Below are positions 53,574 through 62,461 of a stretch of DNA of 64,000 bases, piece by piece. Numbering within the stretch: the first letter of the stretch is position 1; every line of letters begins with the position of its first letter. Made by a program: the position numbers and the translations under genes. The stretch spans positions 1 through 64,000 of the forward strand of contig JARRJS010000002.1 in assembly GCA_037388885.1 (NCBI GenBank), given 5' to 3'. The notes under the pieces were generated by a model. That model was not told where the DNA came from. It saw nothing but the letters and a program-made list of their open reading frames with translations, and did not search any database. The DNA is from JARRJS01 sp037388885. Lineage in GTDB: Bacteria > Gemmatimonadota > Gemmatimonadetes > Longimicrobiales > RSA9.

Positions 53574-54157
53574 ACGAGATCGGCCCCGTCGTCCCGCTGC
53601 GCTTCGACCTGTCAGACCTCGTGAAGCGTTCCGTGGCGACGCTTTACTCCCACCTGGTGACCCGTCCTACCGGCCAGGCCCTGCGCGTGGGCATCGAGAG
53701 TCAGATCCGCGACCTGGGCGCACTCTGCCTCACCGTCCTGGATTTCTCCGAGGTCGTCGTCCTGGACTACAGCTGCGCTGAGGAGACGGTGGCCAAGCTG
53801 CTTCAGCACTTCCAGCGCCAGGACCGACCCGCGGATGCATACTTCGTGGCCCGGGGCGTGGACGACCGCCACCAGGATACGTTGGATGCCGTGCTGGAGC
53901 GCCAAGGCCTCACCATGGTCGCCGAGCTCGCCGACGGGCCGCACTTGATTGGCCACGCGACCGCCGTGGAATCCGCCGTCTGGTCGGCTCTCCAGCGCAT
54001 CACACGCGGCGACGCCATCACCGTTGCCGCCCAGGTGGATTACCCCCAATCCGCCGTGGCCACCGCACTCGACGACCTGGCGCATCGTCGCACCATCATG
54101 CGCGTCGACATCCCGCGCACTTACTTCGCACTCACGCCGCTCATCGACGCCGCGTAG
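53570..54157 (+). CDS. STAS-like plus winged-helix protein
   Basis: A 195-residue protein. The N-terminal 120 residues look STAS-like or DUF4325-like (LTVLDFSEVVVLDYSCAEET, VAKLLQHFQ), and the C-terminal 60 residues form a likely winged helix (QVDYPQSAVATALDDLAHRR). It would be the partner of the ATPase encoded just before it. ATG 53570 overlaps the previous stop (ATGA). I do not recognise a described system with this composition. Confidence 0.65.
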   Translation: MNEIGPVVPLRFDLSDLVKRSVATLYSHLVTRPTGQALRVGIESQIRDLGALCLTVLDFSEVVVLDYSCAEETVAKLLQHFQRQDRPADAYFVARGVDDRHQDTLDAVLERQGLTMVAELADGPHLIGHATAVESAVWSALQRITRGDAITVAAQVDYPQSAVATALDDLAHRRTIMRVDIPRTYFALTPLIDAA

Positions 54158-54404
54158 GTTGCCCGACACTTCCGCGGCCGCCCCGGAAGGGAGGCCCTTT
54201 CCACCCTGGAATGGTTCACCAGGGGAGGTCCCGCGCGGCCTGCCGGGACGGCGCTGCGGAAAGCGGTGCTGAAAGGATTTCGCCCACCCCCCTGTCTCCC
54301 CATCCCCCTGGTGGTGAAGTGGTGGGGCGGTAGGGGTCTCCCTGTCGGGGCGGTGGTGCTGTCGGGGAAAGGGCCCTCTATCGGGGTGGTGCTGCTGTGA
54401 AGGG
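54158..54404. other. Low-complexity intergenic stretch
   Basis: 247 bases between convergent genes. CTTCCG (54169-54174) and CGGAAG (54184-54189) form a short hairpin after the STAS gene. From about 54290 the strand is strongly G-rich, with TCGGGG at 54345, 54362 and 54381 and repeated GGTGGTGCTG-type words. No open frame is convincing. Confidence 0.5.
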
Positions 54405-55112
54405 TTACTGCGGCGGCAACGTGAGCGATAGCACGCGATTGACGGCCTTCAACGTGGCCAGTGCAGCCGCGGACTCGATATCGGCGTCCACGGGCTGGAT
54501 GCCAACGAGGGAGAGGGGGCGTCGGCCGAAAGCGGGAGAGAGGGCGAGGACAGAGACGAGGACGAACGAGCGGTCTACCGCCTGGACCACGGATACCAGG
54601 TCCAGGTCCAGGCGCAGATTTTCCCAGGCGGCGGCCATGGCGGCCCGCAGCGTGGCCGCCGAGGCGGCGCGGGCGCGGCCGTTGGCCGACTCCAGCTCGT
54701 CGCCTTCACCCGCGTGAGTCTCACCGGCCCACTGGAGCCGGACGTTCACCCGGACCCGGCCGCCGTCGACCACGGACTCGATGCCTCGGAACACGGCCCG
54801 GGCGTGTGGGCGCAGGACCAGCGCCGTTGTACGCTCGCGGGGCCCCGCGATGGCCGAAACGTCGGACACCTTCCGGTAAACCGGGTCCACCTGGGCGATG
54901 CTGATGACGCGCTGGTCGATGGGCACGCCCAGGCGCTCCTCCAGCAACTCCCGGATATCACGGGCCAGATCACCCGCATCGGGCCCGGCCTGGATCAGCA
55001 GGTGGATCTCCCGTGGACTCCCGTTGATGTCTTCTCGCACGAACGCGCCCATGACACTGGGCAACTCGAGCAGGGCGGCTTCAGCGGCGGCTTTGGTGCT
55101 GGTATGGTTCAT
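54405..55112 (-). CDS. Uncharacterised protein, paralogue of the 31934 gene
   Basis: A 235-residue soluble protein. N-terminal module (about 8-75): LLELPSVMGAFVREDINGSP and DIRELLEERLGVPIDQRVIS, a probable alpha/beta ferredoxin-like fold. The C-terminal 125 residues (VRVNVRLQWAGETHAGE ... AAALATLKAVNRVLSL) match the end of the 31934 protein along their length. I recall related sequences in Gemmatimonadota and Actinobacteria, without known function. TTGACG and TGCATT 16 bases apart at 55154-55181 may be its promoter. Confidence 0.68.
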   Translation of the reverse strand: MNHTSTKAAAEAALLELPSVMGAFVREDINGSPREIHLLIQAGPDAGDLARDIRELLEERLGVPIDQRVISIAQVDPVYRKVSDVSAIAGPRERTTALVLRPHARAVFRGIESVVDGGRVRVNVRLQWAGETHAGEGDELESANGRARAASAATLRAAMAAAWENLRLDLDLVSVVQAVDRSFVLVSVLALSPAFGRRPLSLVGIQPVDADIESAAALATLKAVNRVLSLTLPPQ

Positions 55113-55203
55113 TCAGCATCCGGACGGAAGGTTGAGCCGGAAAGTCCCGGCAGAATGCAGCCTGGAACCGCTGCGCGTCAAGGGCGGGTCGTATTTTCCG
55201 CCG

Positions 55204-55232
55204 TTGCCGCCGTCAGAGTGCCGGGGTACGTT
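55204..55232 (+). promoter_or_regulatory. Candidate promoter for the NTP-transferase/PMM operon
   Basis: TTGCCG (55204-55209), 17 bases, TACGTT (55227-55232). Leader of about 38 bases. Confidence 0.35.
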
Positions 55233-55276
55233 GCGGGCGTGATCGCCGGATTTCCCCCGACCTGGCGAGGTCGCAG

Positions 55277-57778
55277 ATGAAAGGCGTCATCATGGCGGGC
55301 GGCTTCGGCACTCGCCTCAAGCCGCTCACCATCAACCGTCCGAAACCGATGGTTCCGGTGGGCAACCTGCCGGTGATGGAGCACATCTTGGCGTTGCTCA
55401 GGCGGCACGGCATCACCGACCTCGTGTCCATCCTGTATTTCCAGGCTGACCAGATCATCGACTACTTCGGCGATGGGTCCCGGTTCGGTGTCTCCATGGA
55501 GTATGCCCGCACCGACGCGGATTACGGGACGGCCGGGGCGGTGCGCTACGCGGCGGAGCAATTCGCCGGTGAGCGGACCCTGGTCATCAGCGGCGATGTG
55601 CTCACGGACTTCGACCTGGGGGCCGCCCTCGCCGAGCACGAGCGACATGATGCCGAGGCCACCATCGTGCTGACGTCGGTGGCGAACCCGTTGGCATTCG
55701 GCATCGTCATCGTGGACCGTGAAACGAGTCGCATCGAGCGGTTCCTGGAAAAGCCCACCTGGGGCGAAGTCTTCAGCGACACCATCAACACGGGGATCTA
55801 CGTGCTGGAGCCCGCGGCGCTGCATCGCGTGCCGCTGGGCGAAGAGCGCGACTTCTCGCGTCACCTGTTCCCCGCCATGCTGCAGGATGGCGCGGCGCTT
55901 TTCGGGCATGTCGCAGAGGGGTACTGGCGCGACATTGGCAACCTGGACGAGTACCGGCAGGCGAACGAGGACATTCTGCGCGATCGCGTCCGGGTGGAGT
56001 TGGATGGTGTGGAGCGCCGCCTCGGCGAGGGCCGGGTGGTGCTGTCGGGCGACGCCGTGTTGGCGGAAGGTGTGGAGGTGCGGGGCACGGTGTTGCTGGG
56101 TCGGGGCGTGCGGATCGAGCGGGGCGCGTACCTGGAGAACGTGATCGTGGGAGCGGGCAGCGTCGTGGGCGAAGACGCTCACCTGCGGGACACGGTGCTG
56201 TGGGAGGATTGTCGCGTTGGCGCGGGTTCGCGCCTGAGCGAGGCGGTGTGCGCCCGGGGCGTACATGTGGACAAGCGGGCGTCGGTGCGGGAGCACAGCG
56301 TGCTGGCGGACCGGACCGAGGTGGGGGAGGGGGCGGTGGTAAGCCAGAGCGTGAAGGTGTGGCCCGACAAAGTGGTGGACGAGTACGCCGTGCTCAGCCA
56401 CTCGCTGATCTGGGGCGAAGCCTGGGAGCGGAGCCTGTTCCACGGGTCGCGCGTGAGCGGCGTGCCGAACACGGAGCTGACGCCGGAGATGGCGGTCCGT
56501 CTGGGCGCGGCGTTCGGAGCGTCCTTGGGCCCGGGTCAGACCGTGGCCACGTCCAGAGACTCGGATCGCGCATCGCGCATGATCAGCCGGGCGCTCATCA
56601 CCGGGATGATGTCCGTGGGCGTGGACGTAGAGGACCTCCGGGTGCTGCCGATCCCCGTGGTGAGACACGCGGTCCACCACCGGCGGGAGATGGGCGGCAC
56701 GCACGTGCGCCGCTCGCCGTTCGACGCACGCGTGGTGGACGTGCTCCTCATCGACGGCACGGGTCGGGACCTGCCGCCGGGCAAGACGCAGACCATCGAA
56801 CGACTGTTCTCGCGCGAGGACTTTCCCCGTGCGGGGCCGGACGGGACCGGTGCGGTCCATTTCCCCACCCGCGTCGTGGAGGCGTATCGGGAGCACTTCC
56901 TGAGTCAGGTAGACCATCAGGTCATAGCCGAACGTCGCTATCGCCTGGTGGTGGATTACGCCTACGGCACAACGGTGGAGGTCTTCCCATCCATACTGGG
57001 TGCCCTGGGCGCGGAGGCCGTGAGCCTCGATGCCTACACTGCGCCAGGACGGCTGTCGCGTACGGAAACCGAATTCCGCGATGCTCTGGACCGGCTGGCC
57101 GGAATCGTGCGGTCTATCGAAGCGGACTTGGGTGTCTGGCTGGACCCGGGCGGCGAGGTGATCGAGCTGGTGGATGGGTCCGGCCGGCACGTGCCGCCAC
57201 GCACGGCGCAGGCCGTGGTCGTGGACCTGGCGGTGCGCGAGCTCGGGGTTCGCCGGGTGGCGCTGCCGGTGACGAGCTCGGACCGTGTGGCGGGCCTGGT
57301 CGAGGCAGCAGGCGGCGAAGTGGTTTGGACCAAAACCGACCATTTTGCCATGATGGCGTCGGCGTCCGATGCGGAGCTGGTGGCGGGAGTCCGGGGAGAG
57401 TTCATCTTCCCGCGCTTCCAGGGAGCGTACGACGGCATGTTCGCGGTCACCAAGGTCCTGGAGACGCTGGCGCGGGCCGATCGTTCACTGACCGAGCTGG
57501 TGGCGGGCTACAAGCCCATCTACGCGGCAGAGGCGCGCGTCGCATGCCCGTGGAGCCGGAAGGGCGTAGTGATGCGCCGGTTGATGGAAGCGACGGAGGA
57601 TCTACGTCGGGAGTTGGTGGATGGGGTGAAGGTGCGGTGGGATGACGGCTGGGTCCTCGTGATTCCGCATGCCAACAAGGCCTATTTCGTCATCACGGCG
57701 GAAGCCGACACGGCCGAGCGGGCCGATGCGCGGGTCGCGGATTACACGAGAATGGTGGAGGAATGGCGTGATGAGTGA
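55277..57778 (+). CDS. Nucleotidyltransferase/phosphomannomutase fusion (mannose-1-phosphate guanylyltransferase-like)
   Basis: An 833-residue fusion. N-terminal nucleotidyltransferase (1-235) with MAGGFGTRLKPLT, GDVLTDFD and FLEKPTWG. A left-handed beta-helix (about 250-380) of hexapeptide repeats follows. A phosphomannomutase-like region (about 415-830) has DSDRASRMISRALITGM and an alpha-D-phosphohexomutase C-terminal domain. The usual metal loop DGDGDR is replaced by LDPGGEVIELVDGSG. The product could be GDP-mannose for polysaccharide; nucleotide and sugar are not proven. ATG 55277 was chosen at the start of the nucleotide-binding strand. Confidence 0.83.
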   Translation: MKGVIMAGGFGTRLKPLTINRPKPMVPVGNLPVMEHILALLRRHGITDLVSILYFQADQIIDYFGDGSRFGVSMEYARTDADYGTAGAVRYAAEQFAGERTLVISGDVLTDFDLGAALAEHERHDAEATIVLTSVANPLAFGIVIVDRETSRIERFLEKPTWGEVFSDTINTGIYVLEPAALHRVPLGEERDFSRHLFPAMLQDGAALFGHVAEGYWRDIGNLDEYRQANEDILRDRVRVELDGVERRLGEGRVVLSGDAVLAEGVEVRGTVLLGRGVRIERGAYLENVIVGAGSVVGEDAHLRDTVLWEDCRVGAGSRLSEAVCARGVHVDKRASVREHSVLADRTEVGEGAVVSQSVKVWPDKVVDEYAVLSHSLIWGEAWERSLFHGSRVSGVPNTELTPEMAVRLGAAFGASLGPGQTVATSRDSDRASRMISRALITGMMSVGVDVEDLRVLPIPVVRHAVHHRREMGGTHVRRSPFDARVVDVLLIDGTGRDLPPGKTQTIERLFSREDFPRAGPDGTGAVHFPTRVVEAYREHFLSQVDHQVIAERRYRLVVDYAYGTTVEVFPSILGALGAEAVSLDAYTAPGRLSRTETEFRDALDRLAGIVRSIEADLGVWLDPGGEVIELVDGSGRHVPPRTAQAVVVDLAVRELGVRRVALPVTSSDRVAGLVEAAGGEVVWTKTDHFAMMASASDAELVAGVRGEFIFPRFQGAYDGMFAVTKVLETLARADRSLTELVAGYKPIYAAEARVACPWSRKGVVMRRLMEATEDLRRELVDGVKVRWDDGWVLVIPHANKAYFVITAEADTAERADARVADYTRMVEEWRDE

Positions 57779-58934
57779 TGTGAGCGGGCGGCGGCCGGGT
57801 CCGTCCACGACGGCTGTCCATGCAGGTGCCCCGGAAGCGGTGCCCGGAGACCCGGTGGTGACGCCGGTCGTGCAGAGCGCGACCTTTTTCAATGCACCGG
57901 TCCCGGAAGGTGAGGTGCGCTACGGCCGGTATGCCAACACGCCCAATCACGCCGTCCTGGCGGCCAAGCTGGCGGCGCTGGAGGGGGCCGAATCCGCGCT
58001 GGCCGTGGGCAGCGGGATGGGTGCCATCGCCCTCACCGTGCTGGCGTTCGTGGGAAGCGGCGACCACATCGTGGCGGCTCAAACGCTGTATGGCGGGACG
58101 ACCAACCTGCTCACGCGGGAGCTGCCGCGCCTCGGCATCGAGACCACGTTCGTGCACCAGCCGGGACGATGGCGCGAGGCGGTACGGCCCAATACGCGGC
58201 TGCTGTACGTCGAAGTGCCGGTCAACCCGACGCTGGCGATCCCGGACATCCGGCCGCTGGCGGATCTGGCCCGGGAGCGCGGCCTGCCACTGGTTGTGGA
58301 TGCCACGTTCGCGACGCCCATCAATTTCCGTCCCCTGGAGCACAGGGCGGACGTGGTGGTGCACAGCGGCACGAAGTACCTGGGCGGGCACTCGGACGTG
58401 GTTGCCGGCGTGGTGGCCGGCCCGGCCGATGTCGTGGAGGAGGTGCGCACACGGCTGAAGGCCTTCGGCCAGGGACTGGATCCGCACGCCCTCTGGCTGC
58501 TGGAACGGGGCATCAAGACGCTGGCCGTGCGCATGGAGCGGCACAACGCCAACGGTTTGCGCGTCGCCCGCTGGCTCGAGGCTCACGACGCGGTGGCCAG
58601 GGTGTTCTACCCGGGACTGGCAAGCCACCCGGACCATGCGCTGGCAGGCGAGCTGTTCGACGGATTCGGCGGCATGGTGAGCATGGTGGTGAAAGGTGGC
58701 GATGAGGCGGCGGTGGGCGTCATGGAGCGGCTGCGTCTGATCCGTGTGGCGCCGAGCCTCGGCGGCGTGGAGTCGCTGGCGTCCATGCCACGCTACACGT
58801 CGCACGCGGCCCTGAGCGCGGAGGAGCGCCACGCGCTGGGCATCGACGACGGCTTCATCCGCCTTTCCCTGGGCGTGGAAGACCCCCAGGACCTGGAAGC
58901 GGACCTGGCGCAGGCGCTGGAAGCGGGGAGCTGA
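57771..58934 (+). CDS. Cys/Met metabolism PLP enzyme (cystathionine gamma-synthase/lyase family)
   Basis: A 387-residue gamma-family PLP enzyme. Cofactor lysine K202 lies in HSGTKYLGGHSDV; the N-terminal tyrosine motif VRYGRYANTPNHAVL and C-terminal SLGGVESLASMPRYTSHA and IRLSLGVEDPQDL are typical. Substrate choice (cystathionine synthase, lyase, or methionine gamma-lyase) cannot be decided. ATG 57771 overlaps the previous gene by 8 bases, with GGAGG upstream. Confidence 0.9.
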   Translation: MSDVSGRRPGPSTTAVHAGAPEAVPGDPVVTPVVQSATFFNAPVPEGEVRYGRYANTPNHAVLAAKLAALEGAESALAVGSGMGAIALTVLAFVGSGDHIVAAQTLYGGTTNLLTRELPRLGIETTFVHQPGRWREAVRPNTRLLYVEVPVNPTLAIPDIRPLADLARERGLPLVVDATFATPINFRPLEHRADVVVHSGTKYLGGHSDVVAGVVAGPADVVEEVRTRLKAFGQGLDPHALWLLERGIKTLAVRMERHNANGLRVARWLEAHDAVARVFYPGLASHPDHALAGELFDGFGGMVSMVVKGGDEAAVGVMERLRLIRVAPSLGGVESLASMPRYTSHAALSAEERHALGIDDGFIRLSLGVEDPQDLEADLAQALEAGS

Positions 58935-58936
58935 CC

Positions 58937-61291
58937 ATGCTGCACCAAGACAGGGACGGGGTCGTACACGCTATTGTCGCGACGCTGCTGGTGGCGATCG
59001 CCGTGGCCGTGGCTGCCCTGGTCGTGTACGTCCGATCGTCGCTGCCCAAGAACGAGGGCACGGTGCAGCTGCCGGGATTGGCGGCGCCCGTGACCGTGGG
59101 CTGGGACTCCCTGGGTGTGCCGTATGTGCAGGCACGCACCATCGAGGACGCCTGCTTCGCCCAGGGCTACCTTCATGCCCGCAACCGGCTGTGGCAGATG
59201 GAGGTCACGCGGCGGGTCGCCCAGGGACGATTGGCGGAGATCCTGGGCAAGAAGGCGCTGGACGATGATCGGTTCCTGCGCACCATCGGACTCTGGCGCG
59301 CCGCCGGCGCCATGGAGAAAGCGCTGGACCCGCGCTCCCGACGCCTGGTGCAGGCCTACGTCGATGGGGTGAACGCGTGGCTGACCCACCGGCAAGGCGC
59401 TCTGCCACCCGAGTTCCTGGCCCTGCGCTTCAAGCCGGCTCCCTGGACGGTGCACGATGTGATGGGCGTCGAGAAGGTCATGGCGCTCACGCTTTCGGAG
59501 TACGAGCGGAGCGCGGCGGCGACCCGGGCGGCCTTGCAACTGGGCGACACCATCCGCGCCCTGCTGCCGGCCTATCCGGCATGGGGGCCCACGATCCTCG
59601 GCGACGCTCGGCCCATGGCCGTGCCCAAGCTGGCGGAACGCCTTCTGAACGCGTTCAGCATCGTACGCGCGTCCAACGCCTGGGCGATCTCCGGGCGGCA
59701 CACCACGTCCGGCAAGCCCATCCTGGCCAACGACCCGCATCTGCCCCTGGAAGCGCCCAGCCTCTGGTACCTGATGGGGCTCCGGGCCGACAGCCTGGAT
59801 GTCGTGGGCGCGACGCTGCCCGGATCGCCGTTCGTGGTCCTGGGCCACAACCCTGCCATCGCCTGGGGCATGACCAATGCCATGGTGGACGACGCCGACC
59901 TGTTCGTGGAGCGTCGCGATCCCGCCGATTCCACGCGCTACCTCGCACCGGACGGCAGCCGGCCGTTCCAGCACATCGACGAGCAGATCCGGGTCCGGGG
60001 TCGCGACCAGCCCGTGCCGCTCCGGATCCTGCTGACGCGGCACGGGCCGATCGTCTCCGATGTCGTCCACGGCCTGGGTCATCGCCTCATCGCCCTGCGC
60101 TGGACCACCGCGTTTCCCGCGCACACCGTCCGGGCCCTGGCCGCCATCGACCAGGCCGCGAACTGGGACGAATTCGTCCAAGCCATGCGGTACTTCGACG
60201 ACCCCAGCCAGAACGTCGTGTACGCGGACACCGCCGGCCACATCGGCTACTACATGGGCGGCACGGTGCCCCTGCGAAACGGGCACAAGCCGCCCATGCT
60301 GCCGGTGCCCGGCTGGACGGGGGCGTGGGATTGGACCGGCGCCCTGTCGTTCGAGCAACACCCCCACGAGCTGGATCCGCCGGACGGCTTCGTGGTGACG
60401 GCCAACAACAAACAGACCGCCGGCCCGGTCGCGGATCTGATCAGCCAGGATTGGGAGGAACCGTTCCGTGCCATGCGTATCCTCCAGATGCTGCGCAAGG
60501 GCGGACCGTTCGATGCGACCGATGTCGCCGCTATGCAGACGGACGTGCGGGACGACAGGGCGGCGCGCTACATCGACCGCGCCGTTGCGGCGGCCAGGGC
60601 CGACAGCATGTCCGACACCGCACGCCTCCTCGCCGGCTGGGACCTGGAGGCCAAGCCGTCTTCCCGGGCAGCAACGGTCTATTACCTCTGGCTCGCCGCC
60701 CTGCGCACTGAAATGCAACGCCGGCTGTACGGCACGGCGGATGTCTCCGGCTTCATGCCCCGCAAGGCCGTGACCCGGATGCTGCAGGAGCGGGCGCTGC
60801 CCTGGGCAGGTACGGATGCGGAGACAGGGTATCGCGCCGTCGCGGACTCGGCTATGCGCACGGCCGTTGCCCGGGCGAAGGACCGACCGTGGGGCGATGT
60901 GCAGAAAGTGTTGGCAACCCATATCCTGGGTGGGGTCACCCTGCTGGAGGACGTGCTCCACCTGAACGTGGGACCGGCCCCTCGCGGAGGGTCGGCCACC
61001 ACCGTGAACGCAGCGGAGTCGCACCCTTCGAGCGGCAAGAACGGCCTACCACTCATCTCGTCCTACGGACCCAGCATGCGCCAGGTCGTGGACCTCGGGA
61101 ACGTAGACGGCGCGGGGGGGTTCATCCTGGGGACCGGACAGTCAGGCATCCCTTTCAGCCCGCACTACCGAGATCAGTTCCAACACTGGCGGCACGGCGG
61201 GCTCTGGCGGGTCCCCGTGGACAGCGCCGCGGCGGACGCGCGGACCCTGCAGCACATGACACTCGAACCGCAGACACCAGACGGATCGTGA
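58937..61291 (+). CDS. Penicillin acylase-family Ntn hydrolase
   Basis: A 784-residue membrane-anchored or exported amidase. An N-terminal helix (about 12-33) is a signal anchor. After an alpha-chain-like part (SLGVPYVQARTIEDACFAQGYLHARNRLW, seen in segments), the autocatalytic serine is S246 in RASNAWAISGRHT. The beta-chain continues with NDPHLPLEAPSLWY and VTANNK. The family includes penicillin, cephalosporin and acyl-homoserine-lactone acylases; the substrate here is unknown. The start is 2 bases after the PLP gene. Confidence 0.9.
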   Translation: MLHQDRDGVVHAIVATLLVAIAVAVAALVVYVRSSLPKNEGTVQLPGLAAPVTVGWDSLGVPYVQARTIEDACFAQGYLHARNRLWQMEVTRRVAQGRLAEILGKKALDDDRFLRTIGLWRAAGAMEKALDPRSRRLVQAYVDGVNAWLTHRQGALPPEFLALRFKPAPWTVHDVMGVEKVMALTLSEYERSAAATRAALQLGDTIRALLPAYPAWGPTILGDARPMAVPKLAERLLNAFSIVRASNAWAISGRHTTSGKPILANDPHLPLEAPSLWYLMGLRADSLDVVGATLPGSPFVVLGHNPAIAWGMTNAMVDDADLFVERRDPADSTRYLAPDGSRPFQHIDEQIRVRGRDQPVPLRILLTRHGPIVSDVVHGLGHRLIALRWTTAFPAHTVRALAAIDQAANWDEFVQAMRYFDDPSQNVVYADTAGHIGYYMGGTVPLRNGHKPPMLPVPGWTGAWDWTGALSFEQHPHELDPPDGFVVTANNKQTAGPVADLISQDWEEPFRAMRILQMLRKGGPFDATDVAAMQTDVRDDRAARYIDRAVAAARADSMSDTARLLAGWDLEAKPSSRAATVYYLWLAALRTEMQRRLYGTADVSGFMPRKAVTRMLQERALPWAGTDAETGYRAVADSAMRTAVARAKDRPWGDVQKVLATHILGGVTLLEDVLHLNVGPAPRGGSATTVNAAESHPSSGKNGLPLISSYGPSMRQVVDLGNVDGAGGFILGTGQSGIPFSPHYRDQFQHWRHGGLWRVPVDSAAADARTLQHMTLEPQTPDGS

Positions 61292-62295
61292 CGCGAGACA
61301 CCGACAACTTCGACATCATCGTCGTGGGTGCAGGTCCGGCGGGCCTCTCCGTAGGCGTTGCCGCCCGGGAGGCAGGCCTGCGCTGCGCCATCTTCGACAA
61401 AGGCTGCGTCACGCAGTCCATCGCCCTCTACCCCACGTACGGCCACTTCTTCTCCACACCGGACCGGCTGGAGCTGGGCCACGTGCCCTTCCTGACACAG
61501 AACGACAAGCCGACCCGACGCGAAGCCCTCAAGTACTACCGCCGCATCGTCCAGCACTTCCAGCTGGACGTGCGCCAGTACCACGAGGTGACCTCCATCT
61601 GCCGCGAGGCCGACATGTTTCATGTGCGAACCCGTGCCGTGCACGGCGGTTCGGAAGCACAACGCGTCGGCCGTGACCTCGTCATCGCGTCCGGATACGC
61701 CGGCTCCCCCAACCTCCTGGGTATCCCCGGCGAGGACCTGGCCAAGGTCACCCATTACTACCACGAAGCACATCCGTACTTCGATCAGGATTGCGTCGTG
61801 GTCGGCGCCGGCAACTCCGCCGTGGAAGCCGCCCTCGACCTCTTCCGCGCCGGCGCTCGCGTTACCCTCGTCCACTTCCTCGACCGCCTCGACCCGGGCG
61901 TGAAGCCGTGGATCCTGCCCGATATCACCAACCGCCTCAAGAATGGTGAGATCGACGTCCGCTGGAGCACACGACTGGTCGAAGTGCGGCCCCGCAGTGT
62001 GATCCTCCGCCACGAAAAGTCCGGCGAGATAGAGGAGTTGCCCAACGACTTCGTCCTCGCCATGACCGGCTACCGCGCCAATCGGGCGATGCTGGAACAC
62101 CTCGGCGTCAGTATCGACAAGGGCACCGGCATTCCCGGACACGATCCGGACACCATGGAGACCGACGTCCCCGGCGTCTTCATCGCCGGTGTCATGGCCG
62201 CCGGCGACCGCCCGGACAAGATCTTCATCGAAACCGGCCGGCTACACGGGCCCTGGATCGTCGACGCCATCCTGCGCCGGGAAGGGCTGCGCTGA
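61288..62295 (+). CDS. ypdA: YpdA-like FAD/NAD(P)-dependent reductase
   Basis: A 335-residue flavoprotein: FAD motif IIVVGAGPAGLSVGVAA near the N-terminus, NADPH motif VVVGAGNSAVEAALDLF, and a C-terminal FIAGVMAAGDRPDKIFIETG. The single Cys near the N-terminus (KGCVTQSIALYP) and overall form match YpdA, a proposed bacillithiol-disulfide reductase. There is no CxxC thioredoxin-reductase disulfide. GTG start forms GTGA with the acylase stop. Confidence 0.87.
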   Translation: MTRDTDNFDIIVVGAGPAGLSVGVAAREAGLRCAIFDKGCVTQSIALYPTYGHFFSTPDRLELGHVPFLTQNDKPTRREALKYYRRIVQHFQLDVRQYHEVTSICREADMFHVRTRAVHGGSEAQRVGRDLVIASGYAGSPNLLGIPGEDLAKVTHYYHEAHPYFDQDCVVVGAGNSAVEAALDLFRAGARVTLVHFLDRLDPGVKPWILPDITNRLKNGEIDVRWSTRLVEVRPRSVILRHEKSGEIEELPNDFVLAMTGYRANRAMLEHLGVSIDKGTGIPGHDPDTMETDVPGVFIAGVMAAGDRPDKIFIETGRLHGPWIVDAILRREGLR

Positions 62296-62361
62296 AACCA
62301 CCGTCTCGCCCCCATTCCGGGCGCCGGCACAAGGACGCCGGCGGCTCGGCTCCCCTCCAAG

Positions 62362-62390
62362 TTGACGCCGATTCCGCCCGCCGGTTAGCT
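62362..62390 (+). promoter_or_regulatory. Candidate promoter for P5C dehydrogenase
   Basis: TTGACG (62362-62367), 17 bases, TTAGCT (62385-62390). The following 40 bases are unusually AT-rich for this genome. GGAGG lies 5 bases before ATG 62462. Confidence 0.45.
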
Positions 62391-62461
62391 TGCCACCGAC
62401 AGAAATGGTTGTCATGGAATAATATGCGGTAACCGTTGTATGAATTCACCCGGAGGTCGGG

